From Planctomycetaceae bacterium (lineage in GTDB: Bacteria > Planctomycetota > Planctomycetia > Pirellulales > Thermoguttaceae), in contig JAITKS010000325.1 in the NCBI GenBank assembly GCA_031278315.1, forward strand, positions 1 through 21,522: a stretch of 21,522 nucleotides of DNA. Direction: 5' to 3'. Below the pieces are notes generated by a model, which made no database searches, was not told where the DNA came from, and saw only the letters and a list, made by a program, of their open reading frames with translations. Shown in pieces: positions 15,166-21,522 of the stretch. Position numbers and translations under genes: made by a program. The number at the start of each line of letters is the position of its first letter. Positions within the stretch are counted from its first letter, which is position 1.

Positions 15166-17715
15166 ATGAAATTATTGCACCAATTATTTTTAATTTTGTT
15201 TATTGTCTGCTGCAGACTAATTACAACGGTAAATTACTGTAATGCTGAAGAAAATCAAGTTCAAATTGAATCGGCAGATCAAGTTAAAATTGAATCGATA
15301 AAAGTAGGAATAGAAGGTAATTATAAAAGCGGACTCTGGACAGCTGTTTTGATTAAATGGTCTATACCTAATCAAATTTCTGACGATAAAAAAATTACTT
15401 CGATTTCTATAGATTCTATCGATTCAGATGGAACACCAATTACTTACCGCAAAGAGATTTCTACAGATAAAAGTAATAATAATTTACTCAACCGATCTGC
15501 GGTTATTTATTTTAAGCCGGGCCGGTATAACGCTAAAATTACTGTCAATCTTGAAAGCGGCGGTAAAATTGTTGCAACAAATACGATTGTTCCGAAAGAA
15601 AAAACTGTACAGCAAAAAAACGTATCTGAATATTCGTACGATAATTCATTCGACAATTTTATTTTTCGTTTTCCGATTCATAGTGAGCGTCAAATTATCT
15701 TAATAATTGGTAACGAAGATATAGGATTACAAGGTGCAATTGCAGAGTTAGCATTACGTGAAGAGCGGCGTCCTCTTATTGTCAAGATAAATTCTGTTGC
15801 CGAATTACCCGATCAGTGGTACGGTTACGAAGCAATTGATATGATCGTTTTGACAACAACCGAGCCTGATCAGCTCAAGAATCTTAATGTGCAATCGCCG
15901 CAAATTTGTGCAATCGATAAATGGATTAAAAGCGGCGGACGAATGCTTTTCTGCGCCGGACGTAATACCGAATTGCTAATCAAAAAAAGTGATAATGCTG
16001 AATTATATGATTCTCCGCTTACGCCTTTTCTGCCGGGTAAATTTGAAAAAATGACAGACTTGCGAAAAGGTGATTTACTTGAATCTTTCATTTTAAGTAA
16101 GAGAAAAATTCAAATCGAAACTGCAAATGATTTCATTCTTATTCCGTCTATTTCGAATCACAAGGGACTGATTCGTTTGAAAGACGGAGACCTGCCGATT
16201 ATTTCACAATACATGCAAGGTTTCGGAACGATAATATATTTTGCAGGAGATTTAAGCGGAAAACCTCTCGCAAACTGGAGAGACAGAACTACACTAGTAA
16301 GGAAAATTCTACAATGGGATTTAAACAAGCAAAATGTAAAACAACAAGATATGCCGCTAATCCGGCCTGCGTACAATGATATATCAGGTCAAATAAGAAG
16401 TGCGGCAGACCGTTTCGATGAAATTAAAATTTTACCGTTTTCGCTGATTTTAATTATACTCGTTATGTATTGGTCGTTTGTTAGTGTCGGGGATTGGTTT
16501 ATCATACGAAAATTATTAAAACGTCCTATACTGACTTGGATAACGTTCCCGCTCTGGATTTTATTATTCGGCGGAATTAGTTACTTGCTGCTCATTAACG
16601 GACACTCAAACCGCACAATTTTACGTGAATTTATCGTTATTGATCTTAATCCTGAACAAAACGTTTTTCGCAGCTCGATTTGGGCAAATTTATACAGCCC
16701 GTCTGATTCACATTACTCGCTGCGTTTATCAGATTACAATAACGTTTCAGACAAAAATGTTTCAGGCAAAAATTTATCCGGTCATAATGTTTCAGGTAAG
16801 AATGTTTCAGGTACGAATTTATTAAGTACGAATGTTTCAGGTAAGAATGTTTCAAGTACGGATGCGAATCAAGTAGAGGATCAAGTAATTGATCGTGAAA
16901 CAGCTTTTTTGTCTTGGTTTGGTTTGACTGGGGATGGAATCGGAGGTATGAATCCCAAAACGTATAATCCAACTACTTGGCGCAATGGTTCTATTCAGGA
17001 GCAAGCGGCAGAGATAAAAAATGTTCCTATTCAAATTCGATCAACAAAGAGTTTTTACGGTGAAAGATTCGGTACAGATAAAGATAATAAGATCAATATA
17101 AATTCGATAAAATCAAAATTAGTTGCCGATGAAAGTTTGCCGATAGGAGAGATTTTATTCGACGGCACACCGGCAATGAAAGATGTAATTTTGATTTATG
17201 GACGTTGGTTAATTCCGCTGGGCGTCACTCCAACGAGTGGGCAAATTAAAATCGACAAGAAATCGCAGCGGCAGGATATTGGTGATATTATCTTATCAAA
17301 AACCGCATTAGACAGTGATTCAATCAGATACATTGCAACTTACAACACGCAATCTCCAGATTTCGCTTATATTGTCAAGGTTTTATCTGTACACGAGAGA
17401 CTCGGAGGTTATGAAACTATCGGATTATTTAACACTTTTCAACGCTCGCTTGACATGAGTAATTTTCTAGCAACGAATCAAGCGATTCTTATCGGCGAAT
17501 GTGAAACTAATCAATTTGTAACGGCGGATAGAGTCGAAATATCTGTTCCTGTTGACCGCCGCTCGAAAACTATATTAAGATATATCTTGCAGGTAACTTC
17601 AACAACTCCGCAAGTAATTTTGGGAAATGATAGATTAGAAAGAATAGATCCTTCTATAGAAAATCCGATCGAAGAAGATGATAAATTAAAAAATCGATGG
17701 ATTAGAGAAAAATGA
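15166..17715 (+). CDS. exported two-helix membrane protein of unknown function
   Basis: I do not recognise a named family for this 849-residue protein. It has a signal peptide (LLHQLFLILFIVCC, with probable cleavage near CNA-EE, residues 26-30). An extracytoplasmic beta-rich region follows. At about 180-275 is a Rossmann-like stretch (IILIIGNEDIG, IDMIVLTTTE, WIKSGGRMLFCAGR) resembling glutamine-amidotransferase-like DUF4350-type folds without an obvious active site. Two membrane helices lie at about 422-445 and 459-478, separated by a short basic loop. A large second extracytoplasmic domain contains eight pentapeptide units (526-565). The C-terminus is acidic then basic. Planctomycetes carry large conserved proteins of this layout. 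The start is chosen because the signal peptide begins there. It lies between priA and comM with gaps on both sides. Confidence 0.7.
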   Translation: MKLLHQLFLILFIVCCRLITTVNYCNAEENQVQIESADQVKIESIKVGIEGNYKSGLWTAVLIKWSIPNQISDDKKITSISIDSIDSDGTPITYRKEISTDKSNNNLLNRSAVIYFKPGRYNAKITVNLESGGKIVATNTIVPKEKTVQQKNVSEYSYDNSFDNFIFRFPIHSERQIILIIGNEDIGLQGAIAELALREERRPLIVKINSVAELPDQWYGYEAIDMIVLTTTEPDQLKNLNVQSPQICAIDKWIKSGGRMLFCAGRNTELLIKKSDNAELYDSPLTPFLPGKFEKMTDLRKGDLLESFILSKRKIQIETANDFILIPSISNHKGLIRLKDGDLPIISQYMQGFGTIIYFAGDLSGKPLANWRDRTTLVRKILQWDLNKQNVKQQDMPLIRPAYNDISGQIRSAADRFDEIKILPFSLILIILVMYWSFVSVGDWFIIRKLLKRPILTWITFPLWILLFGGISYLLLINGHSNRTILREFIVIDLNPEQNVFRSSIWANLYSPSDSHYSLRLSDYNNVSDKNVSGKNLSGHNVSGKNVSGTNLLSTNVSGKNVSSTDANQVEDQVIDRETAFLSWFGLTGDGIGGMNPKTYNPTTWRNGSIQEQAAEIKNVPIQIRSTKSFYGERFGTDKDNKININSIKSKLVADESLPIGEILFDGTPAMKDVILIYGRWLIPLGVTPTSGQIKIDKKSQRQDIGDIILSKTALDSDSIRYIATYNTQSPDFAYIVKVLSVHERLGGYETIGLFNTFQRSLDMSNFLATNQAILIGECETNQFVTADRVEISVPVDRRSKTILRYILQVTSTTPQVILGNDRLERIDPSIENPIEEDDKLKNRWIREK
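16741..16860 (+). repeat. 15-bp in-frame minisatellite, eight copies
   Basis: Eight uninterrupted 15-bp units (consensus aatgtttcaggtaag) encode N-V/L-S-G-K/T/H pentads at residues 526-565. Each unit starts with Asn; two units use Leu and one ends the motif as Leu-Leu-Ser-Thr. The reading frame is kept across all copies. Confidence 0.9.
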
Positions 17716-17771
17716 TTTCATAATATTTCAGTTGAATTTTAGTTTTTAGAAATTACCTTTAATCTAAGTTC

Positions 17772-17869
17772 AATCACAAATCACCAATCAAAAATCACCA
17801 ATCACCAATCACCAATCACAAATCACAAATCACAAATCACTAACCACTAACCACTGACCACTAACCACT
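17772..17869 (+). repeat. heptanucleotide tandem array upstream of comM
   Basis: Fourteen contiguous heptamers span exactly 98 bp. The left ten follow AATCACN (aatcaca, aatcacc, one aatcaaa) and the right four follow AACCACT or GACCACT. The array ends 19 nt before the comM ATG. A dispersed-element-like end (TAATATTTCAGTTGAATTTT) lies at 17721-17740. Confidence 0.9.
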
Positions 17870-17888
17870 AATACACCAACCTTATGCG

Positions 17889-19424
17889 ATGATAGTTAAG
17901 CTAAAGACATTTTCACTTTTTGGTATTGATGCAGTTCCAGTCGAAGTAGAGGTAGATTGTGCTGAATCTGGACTTCCTAAAACAATTATTGTTGGTTTAC
18001 CTGAGACAGTAGTTAAAGAAAGCGTCTTTCGGACAGAGCGTGCGATAGAAAATGCTGGTTATACTAATCCGTCTCATCGTGTAGTTGTTAATCTTGCTCC
18101 TGCGGATTTACCTAAGCAAGCTGCATCTTTTGATCTGCCGATTTCACTTGGCATACTTGCATCGAGTTGTCAAATTTCTCTAAACGAGCTTGGCAATTTC
18201 GGTATAGTTGGCGAGTTAGCTCTTGACGGCAGTTTACGGTCGATTAAGGGAGCGTTATCAATTGCATTATCGGCGAAAGCGAGCGGGGTGAAAAATTTAA
18301 TTATTCCGCATGAAAACGGTTTAGAAGCATCTGTTGTTGAGGGACTTAATGTTTATCCTGTTAGTTCGTTAAATGAGGCGGTTGCGTTTTTGGCAGGTAA
18401 ACTCGAAATAGACTGTTTACCGTCTATTGATCTTCGGATATTTGAGCGTCTTGCCGAATATGAAATAGACTTTGCCGACGTGCGCGGGCAGGAATCTGCT
18501 AAACGTGCAATGACTGTTGCTGCGGCTGGCGGACACAATATTCTTATGATTGGACCTCCCGGCACAGGTAAAACGATGCTTGCGAAAAGGTTTAGTACCG
18601 TGTTGCCTAAATTATCTCTTGAGGAATCGCTTGAAACTACGCGAATTTATAGTGTTTTAGGTTATTTGAAAAAAAACATGCCTTTGGTTGCCACACGTCC
18701 TTTTCGAGAACCGCATCATACGATTAGCGAAGCTGGACTTGTAGGGGGAGGTTCGCCGCCGAGTCCGGGTGAGATTAGTCTGGCGCATAATGGAGTTTTA
18801 TTTCTGGACGAATTACCTGAATTTAACAGACGTACTTTAGAGGTACTTCGTCAACCGCTCGAAGATGGAACTGTTACGATTGCGCGTGTATCTCAAACGA
18901 GTACATTTCCGGCTAATTTTATTTTGATTGCGGCGTTGAATCCGTGTCCGTGCGGTTATAGAAACGATCCAAGAAGACGTTGTCGTTGTACTCCGCCGGA
19001 AATTGAGCGTTACATGAATAGAATAAGCGGTCCTTTGTTAGACAGAATTGATATTCATATTGAAGTTCCGCCTGTCGATTATTCAGAGTTATCTGCTGTT
19101 ACTCCGGGTACATCGAGTGCGGAAATAAGAAGTCAAGTAATTGCAGCGAGAGAAATTCAGGCGAAAAGATTTCAAAAATCAAGAGTAAATTACAACGCCG
19201 ATATGACGCACAAACAAATTATTACGCATTGTTCTTTGGATGAAGAAGGACATGCTCAATTACAAAGAGCGATGGAAGATTTCGGTTTATCTGCAAGAGC
19301 ACACGACAAAATTTTAAGAATCGCAAGAACTATCGCAGACCTCGAAAATGTAAAACAAATTTTACCAATACACATTTTCGAAGCCGTCACATACAGAACT
19401 CTTGACAGAAAACTGTGGACGTAA
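17889..19424 (+). CDS. comM: YifB/ComM-family Mg-chelatase-like AAA+ ATPase
   Basis: The 511-residue length is normal for this family. ComM in Vibrio and Haemophilus is a hexameric helicase promoting branch migration during natural transformation; many non-competent bacteria also have it. The N-terminal Lon-protease-like domain is present (VGLPETVVKESVFRTERAIE, LAPADLPKQAASFDLPI). The AAA+ core has Walker A GPPGTGKT (222-229), HHTISEAGLVGGG, Walker B FLDELPEF (D307) and NPCPCGY (351-357). A four-cysteine cluster (CPCG, CRC) precedes the LLDRIDIH arginine-finger region, and a C-terminal Mg-chelatase helical domain closes it. The ATG at 17889 fits homologues; an out-of-frame ATG at 17884 stops at once. 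No competence genes are visible here. Confidence 0.95.
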   Translation: MIVKLKTFSLFGIDAVPVEVEVDCAESGLPKTIIVGLPETVVKESVFRTERAIENAGYTNPSHRVVVNLAPADLPKQAASFDLPISLGILASSCQISLNELGNFGIVGELALDGSLRSIKGALSIALSAKASGVKNLIIPHENGLEASVVEGLNVYPVSSLNEAVAFLAGKLEIDCLPSIDLRIFERLAEYEIDFADVRGQESAKRAMTVAAAGGHNILMIGPPGTGKTMLAKRFSTVLPKLSLEESLETTRIYSVLGYLKKNMPLVATRPFREPHHTISEAGLVGGGSPPSPGEISLAHNGVLFLDELPEFNRRTLEVLRQPLEDGTVTIARVSQTSTFPANFILIAALNPCPCGYRNDPRRRCRCTPPEIERYMNRISGPLLDRIDIHIEVPPVDYSELSAVTPGTSSAEIRSQVIAAREIQAKRFQKSRVNYNADMTHKQIITHCSLDEEGHAQLQRAMEDFGLSARAHDKILRIARTIADLENVKQILPIHIFEAVTYRTLDRKLWT

Positions 19425-19460
19425 AAAATAGGCAGCAACTAATTCGTAATTAATCTGTAG

Positions 19461-19490
19461 GTAATATCTCAGTTAAATTTTTGTTTTTTG
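19461..19490 (+). repeat. dispersed-element left end between convergent genes
   Basis: GTAATATCTCAGTTAAATTT runs into ttgttttttgagat, matching the inverse of the right end near 4115-4145 (gatctcaaaaaaaacaaaatttcactgata). The inverse partner is not clear downstream. Confidence 0.5.
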
Positions 19491-19494
19491 AGAT

Positions 19495-19552
19495 CACGAA
19501 ATCACACGAAAATTATCTAAAAAAACTTTTGTGTTTTTCGTGTGATTTCGTG
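19495..19552. terminator. 18-bp perfect inverted repeat, possible bidirectional terminator
   Basis: CACGAAATCACACGAAAA (19495-19512) and TTTTCGTGTGATTTCGTG (19535-19552) are exact complements around a 22-nt loop, 70 nt after comM and 57 nt before the end of the convergent minus-strand gene. A-runs and T-runs flank the stem. It may stop transcription from both sides. A related cgttatttcgtgtg motif near 4090 suggests the core is itself a mobile or repeated sequence. Confidence 0.5.
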
Positions 19553-19608
19553 TTTAAAAAATTAAAACAAAAATATCAAAATAGACTGTTACGAAAAATC
19601 ATATTTGA

Positions 19609-20733
19609 TCAAAAATTTCTATTTTGTTTACTATTCAAAATCAATTCTGCTGATTTGATAAGTGAAAGGTAGTAAATTAGGAAAATAATAAAAACTAATA
19701 TTCCAAAGAAAAAATTAACTACAAATATTTGGTTTCGTACAAGAAATGCTCTTAATAGCCATAATCCGCCTGCACAGCTGCCTAAATTTGTAATATTTGT
19801 ATTAGGAGAATAACCTAATATACGCAAGCTTTGGTTTATATTATTAGCTAACTTGTAAAGTCCGGTAGGAAACCAATAAATATTGTAAATAGGAATAAAA
19901 AAACCAGCCGTTGCTTTACCAGGACCAATATTTTCCCTGACATTAGGCAGAGTAACATTCCACAAACGATAGAACAACATACAGCCGAATATTCCCCATA
20001 CAATAGATGTTATTCCTATTAAAGTTACTATCATAATTGCATTTTCAAACGCCTCTTTATTAGCTGCATTTTCATTATTCACATTTTCAATAATTTCATT
20101 TTCGTTTTCATTAATTGTTTTTTCATTAGTTGCATTTTCATTTTCATTACTCATATTTTCATTTTCATTCCCGTTCATTCCTGCAAGAAAAACAGTTAGA
20201 ATCATCGTTATCGTGAAAGATATCCACCATCCATGAAAACAAATTTTGATTTTTTGTAAAGCGGTGTTGTCGGCTTGTGGTAAAGAATCATTAGCGGACG
20301 ATGAGTAATAATTATCAGGCGATGAATAATTATCAGGCGAATATTGCGGTTGATCAAAGGTAGGAATTGGTGAAGGTGAAGGAGTTGGAGTTGGTGATGT
20401 GATTTTTATTGATGCAGACATTATTTTATTATATGCGCGTTGATATGTTGCCTGATCGATTTCGCCGCGTTTCAATTTTGCGGCGAGTAGTTGGAGCATT
20501 TGGTTTCTGCTCATTTTTTTAGTTTGTCCGTTATTTTGTACGTTTTGCGGGGTGTTGGTTTTTGTTGACTGATTGAGACTATTGGCATGTTTGCAGCCGT
20601 AAGTTGAGCAGCCTTTGTTATCTTGCCAACATTTCTTGTGAGATGTTACTTGACAAGAGGGACAAACGACCTTTTGATCGTTATTTTCTATAGGTGTTCC
20701 GCAGACGGGACAGTTTAAAGTGTTTGTAAACAT
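19609..20733 (-). CDS. RING-like zinc domain, SHOCT motif and multi-pass membrane protein
   Basis: The 374-residue protein starts at MFTNTLNCPVCG (ATG at 20733); a longer frame reaches 20886 but would overlap the upstream FHA-like gene. Residues 8-47 form a bacterial RING-type cross-brace (C8, C11, C24, C27, H32, C35, C42, C47). About 76-105 resembles a SHOCT helix pair (MLQLLAAKLKRGEIDQATY). A Pro/Ser/Tyr-rich linker follows, then TM1 (about 168-186), an acidic Asn/Glu loop (187-228), TM2 (231-256) and an amphipathic PIYNIYWFPTGLYKL segment (281-295) typical of DUF4328-like proteins. Two final helices lie at about 320-357. The function is unknown; the zinc module could bind protein partners at the membrane. 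It follows the FHA-like gene by 34 nt, probably in one transcript, and converges with comM. Confidence 0.75.
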   Translation of the reverse strand: MFTNTLNCPVCGTPIENNDQKVVCPSCQVTSHKKCWQDNKGCSTYGCKHANSLNQSTKTNTPQNVQNNGQTKKMSRNQMLQLLAAKLKRGEIDQATYQRAYNKIMSASIKITSPTPTPSPSPIPTFDQPQYSPDNYSSPDNYYSSSANDSLPQADNTALQKIKICFHGWWISFTITMILTVFLAGMNGNENENMSNENENATNEKTINENENEIIENVNNENAANKEAFENAIMIVTLIGITSIVWGIFGCMLFYRLWNVTLPNVRENIGPGKATAGFFIPIYNIYWFPTGLYKLANNINQSLRILGYSPNTNITNLGSCAGGLWLLRAFLVRNQIFVVNFFFGILVFIIFLIYYLSLIKSAELILNSKQNRNF

Positions 20734-20767
20734 TGTTATTATTGTTGTGAAAAGGGGGTTAATTATT

Positions 20768-20941
20768 TTAAACGTCTTTAGTTCCGAAAGTAAATTGTGT
20801 TGACCCGATATTAATAAAATCGCCGTTTTGTAAATTGCGTTGTGATACAGGTTGACAATTGACGTAAACAATTCCGTTACGATCAAGCGGTTCTATAACG
20901 AATGATTTTCCGCGAATATGAATTGCAGTATGGGACGGCAT
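20768..20941 (-). CDS. FHA-like short protein, possibly 5'-truncated
   Basis: The minus-strand frame from ATG 20941 encodes 57 residues matching the second half of an FHA phosphothreonine-binding domain: MPSHTAIHIRG (SxxH region), NGIVYVN (the NG loop), then LQNGDFINIGSTQFTF. In-frame similarity continues upstream of this ATG (EIYLFKDTAV), with a stop about 21 codons upstream and no standard start between. The usual first strand with the GR motif is not found. It may start at a non-ATG codon or be a degraded remnant. Its position 34 nt upstream of the RING-membrane gene suggests the two function together, since FHA domains read phosphorylated proteins. Confidence 0.6.
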   Translation of the reverse strand: MPSHTAIHIRGKSFVIEPLDRNGIVYVNCQPVSQRNLQNGDFINIGSTQFTFGTKDV

Positions 20942-21194
20942 AACGGCGGTATCTTTGAAAAGATAAATTTCAAAAATCGTAATTTTGTACCTTTATTTCA
21001 TGGATTCTCTCTTAACTTCAAAAATATGAAATTATCAGAATAGTCTCCTATTTAAGAAAGATAATTTATGCACACCCTCTGTATCGCATTGTTGTTAGAA
21101 TACATACACACAAAAAAAATACAAGAGGGAGGTAAAATAGACAAGAAATAACGATCTATTCAGTAGAATTTTTGAGCAACAAATTTGTGTAATT
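20942..21194. other. AT-rich gap upstream of the FHA-like gene
   Basis: No convincing gene. A 27-codon plus-strand frame from 21068 and a gagggaggt stretch near 21124 have no visible partner gene. A single half-motif ttcagtagaattttt lies at about 21160-21174. The minus-strand promoter for the FHA-RING pair should be here but I cannot single it out. Confidence 0.4.
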
Positions 21195-21285
21195 TGTAAT
21201 ATATCGGTGAAATTTTCAAAGGTTTTTAAAATTCATAACTCAAAAAAAATTGAAAACAAAAAATTCTGCCTAATAAATTACAAAT
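21195..21285. repeat. dispersed terminal-inverted-repeat element, short copy
   Basis: TGTAATATATCGGTGAAATT (from 21196) and AAATTCTGCCTAATAAATTACA (ending 21282) are inverted ends of a 91-bp element. Its right half matches 10440-10497 closely. It is the most compact copy and so best defines the family. Confidence 0.65.
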
Positions 21286-21294
21286 ATTTTAGTT

Positions 21295-21368
21295 GGGAAC
21301 GCAGGCGTCCCGCCTGCATCGTTTTTGCAAAAAACGCCTAAAGATGCGGTCGAGACGACCGCGTTCCC
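21295..21368. repeat. GC-rich multi-hairpin intergenic repeat
   Basis: An outer stem GGGAACGC (21295-21302) with GCGTTCCC (21361-21368) encloses three hairpins: gcaggcg-tcc-cgcctgc (21301-21317), cgttttt with aaaaacg (21320-21336), and gcggtcg-aga-cgaccgc (21346-21362). An inner gcatc with gatgc pair also exists. The composition contrasts sharply with the window. Related gggaacgc-g/a-ggcgtc repeats occur in several bacterial phyla (from memory). Confidence 0.85.
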
Positions 21369-21421
21369 GGAAACAATAAATTATTCCAATAAAATATTAC
21401 AGCAATTCTTATTTAGTAATT

Positions 21422-21522
21422 CTATTCGTTTAATCTTGAAAACAGTTTACGATATACGTTTAGATCAATATCGCCGTTTATCATAAATACGGATCCGTCA
21501 GCTCGTGTGAAATTTGCGCCGT
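21422..21522 (-). CDS. DUF1559 (H-X9-DG) prepilin-like protein, C-terminus only
   Basis: Reading the minus strand from the window end to the TAG at 21422-21424 gives GANFTRADGSVFMINGDIDL and a short helical end (YRKLFSRLNE). This is the conserved C-terminal motif of DUF1559 prepilin-like proteins, where Gly-Gly-Ala-Asn-Phe precedes an Asp-Gly-Ser-Val. The family has an N-terminal type IV prepilin cleavage site and is greatly expanded in planctomycetes. The rest of the gene lies beyond the window. Confidence 0.75.
   Translation of the reverse strand, partial: GANFTRADGSVFMINGDIDLNVYRKLFSRLNE

Noticed and set aside
16646..16972. 108-codon minus-strand frame with LKHSY repeats
   Set aside because: Antisense of the 15-bp minisatellite in the 15166-17715 gene; same explanation.
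20734..20886. N-terminal extension of the RING-membrane protein
   Set aside because: The extension overlaps the FHA-like frame and has no conserved character. The zinc motif begins right after the Met at 20733.
21068..21151. 27-codon plus-strand small frame near the window end
   Set aside because: Too short, no ribosome binding site upstream, no homology-like features. The gagggaggt nearby lies inside the frame rather than ahead of any start.

Overview
The window is an AT-rich (roughly one-third G+C by eye), loosely packed bacterial chromosome segment, most likely from a low-GC member of the Planctomycetota. Lineage evidence: the last 101 bases encode, on the minus strand, the C-terminus of a DUF1559-type (H-X9-DG) prepilin-like protein, a family hugely expanded in planctomycetes and their relatives. 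A membrane protein with a bacterial RING-like zinc domain sits next to an FHA-like gene, there is a tail-anchored kinase-fold protein, and almost every gene lacks a Shine-Dalgarno sequence. The exact order or family cannot be fixed from this window.

Layout. 1-339: 3' end of an Rpn/PD-(D/E)XK nuclease-family gene. 604-1458: ilvE-type aminotransferase. 2178-3791: pyrG, whose product lacks the glutaminase cysteine. 3792-4676: long gene-poor gap with repeats and a decayed minus-strand coding remnant. 4677-5825: tail-anchored predicted pseudokinase. 5951-6400: tadA. 6633-10373: greatly enlarged tex. 10563-11645: full-length Rpn-family paralogue of the first gene. 12134-14812: priA. 15166-17715: exported or membrane protein of unknown function. 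17889-19424: comM/yifB. On the minus strand: 20733-19609, RING-SHOCT multi-pass membrane protein; 20941-20768, FHA-like fragment; 21522-21422, DUF1559 C-terminus.

Most genes are housekeeping singletons on the plus strand separated by 100-900 bp gaps, so no large operon is evident. The only tight pair is FHA-RING on the minus strand, 34 nt apart and convergent with comM. The gaps are filled with dispersed inverted-repeat elements (termini near TGTAATATATCAGTGGAA), heptanucleotide tandem arrays next to start codons, and one GC-rich multi-hairpin repeat. Coding sequences also carry in-frame minisatellites (15, 18 and 36 bp periods).

The points most worth following are: (1) both Rpn paralogues carry an in-frame internal AGGAG-N8-ATG at the equivalent place, in a window where other genes lack such signals, suggesting an intragenic C-terminal antitoxin; (2) a CTP synthase with Gly in place of the catalytic Cys; (3) a kinase-fold protein lacking the HRD aspartate, VAIK lysine and Mg-binding asparagine; (4) a dispersed terminal-inverted-repeat family; (5) a Tex protein with a roughly 255-residue low-complexity insertion.
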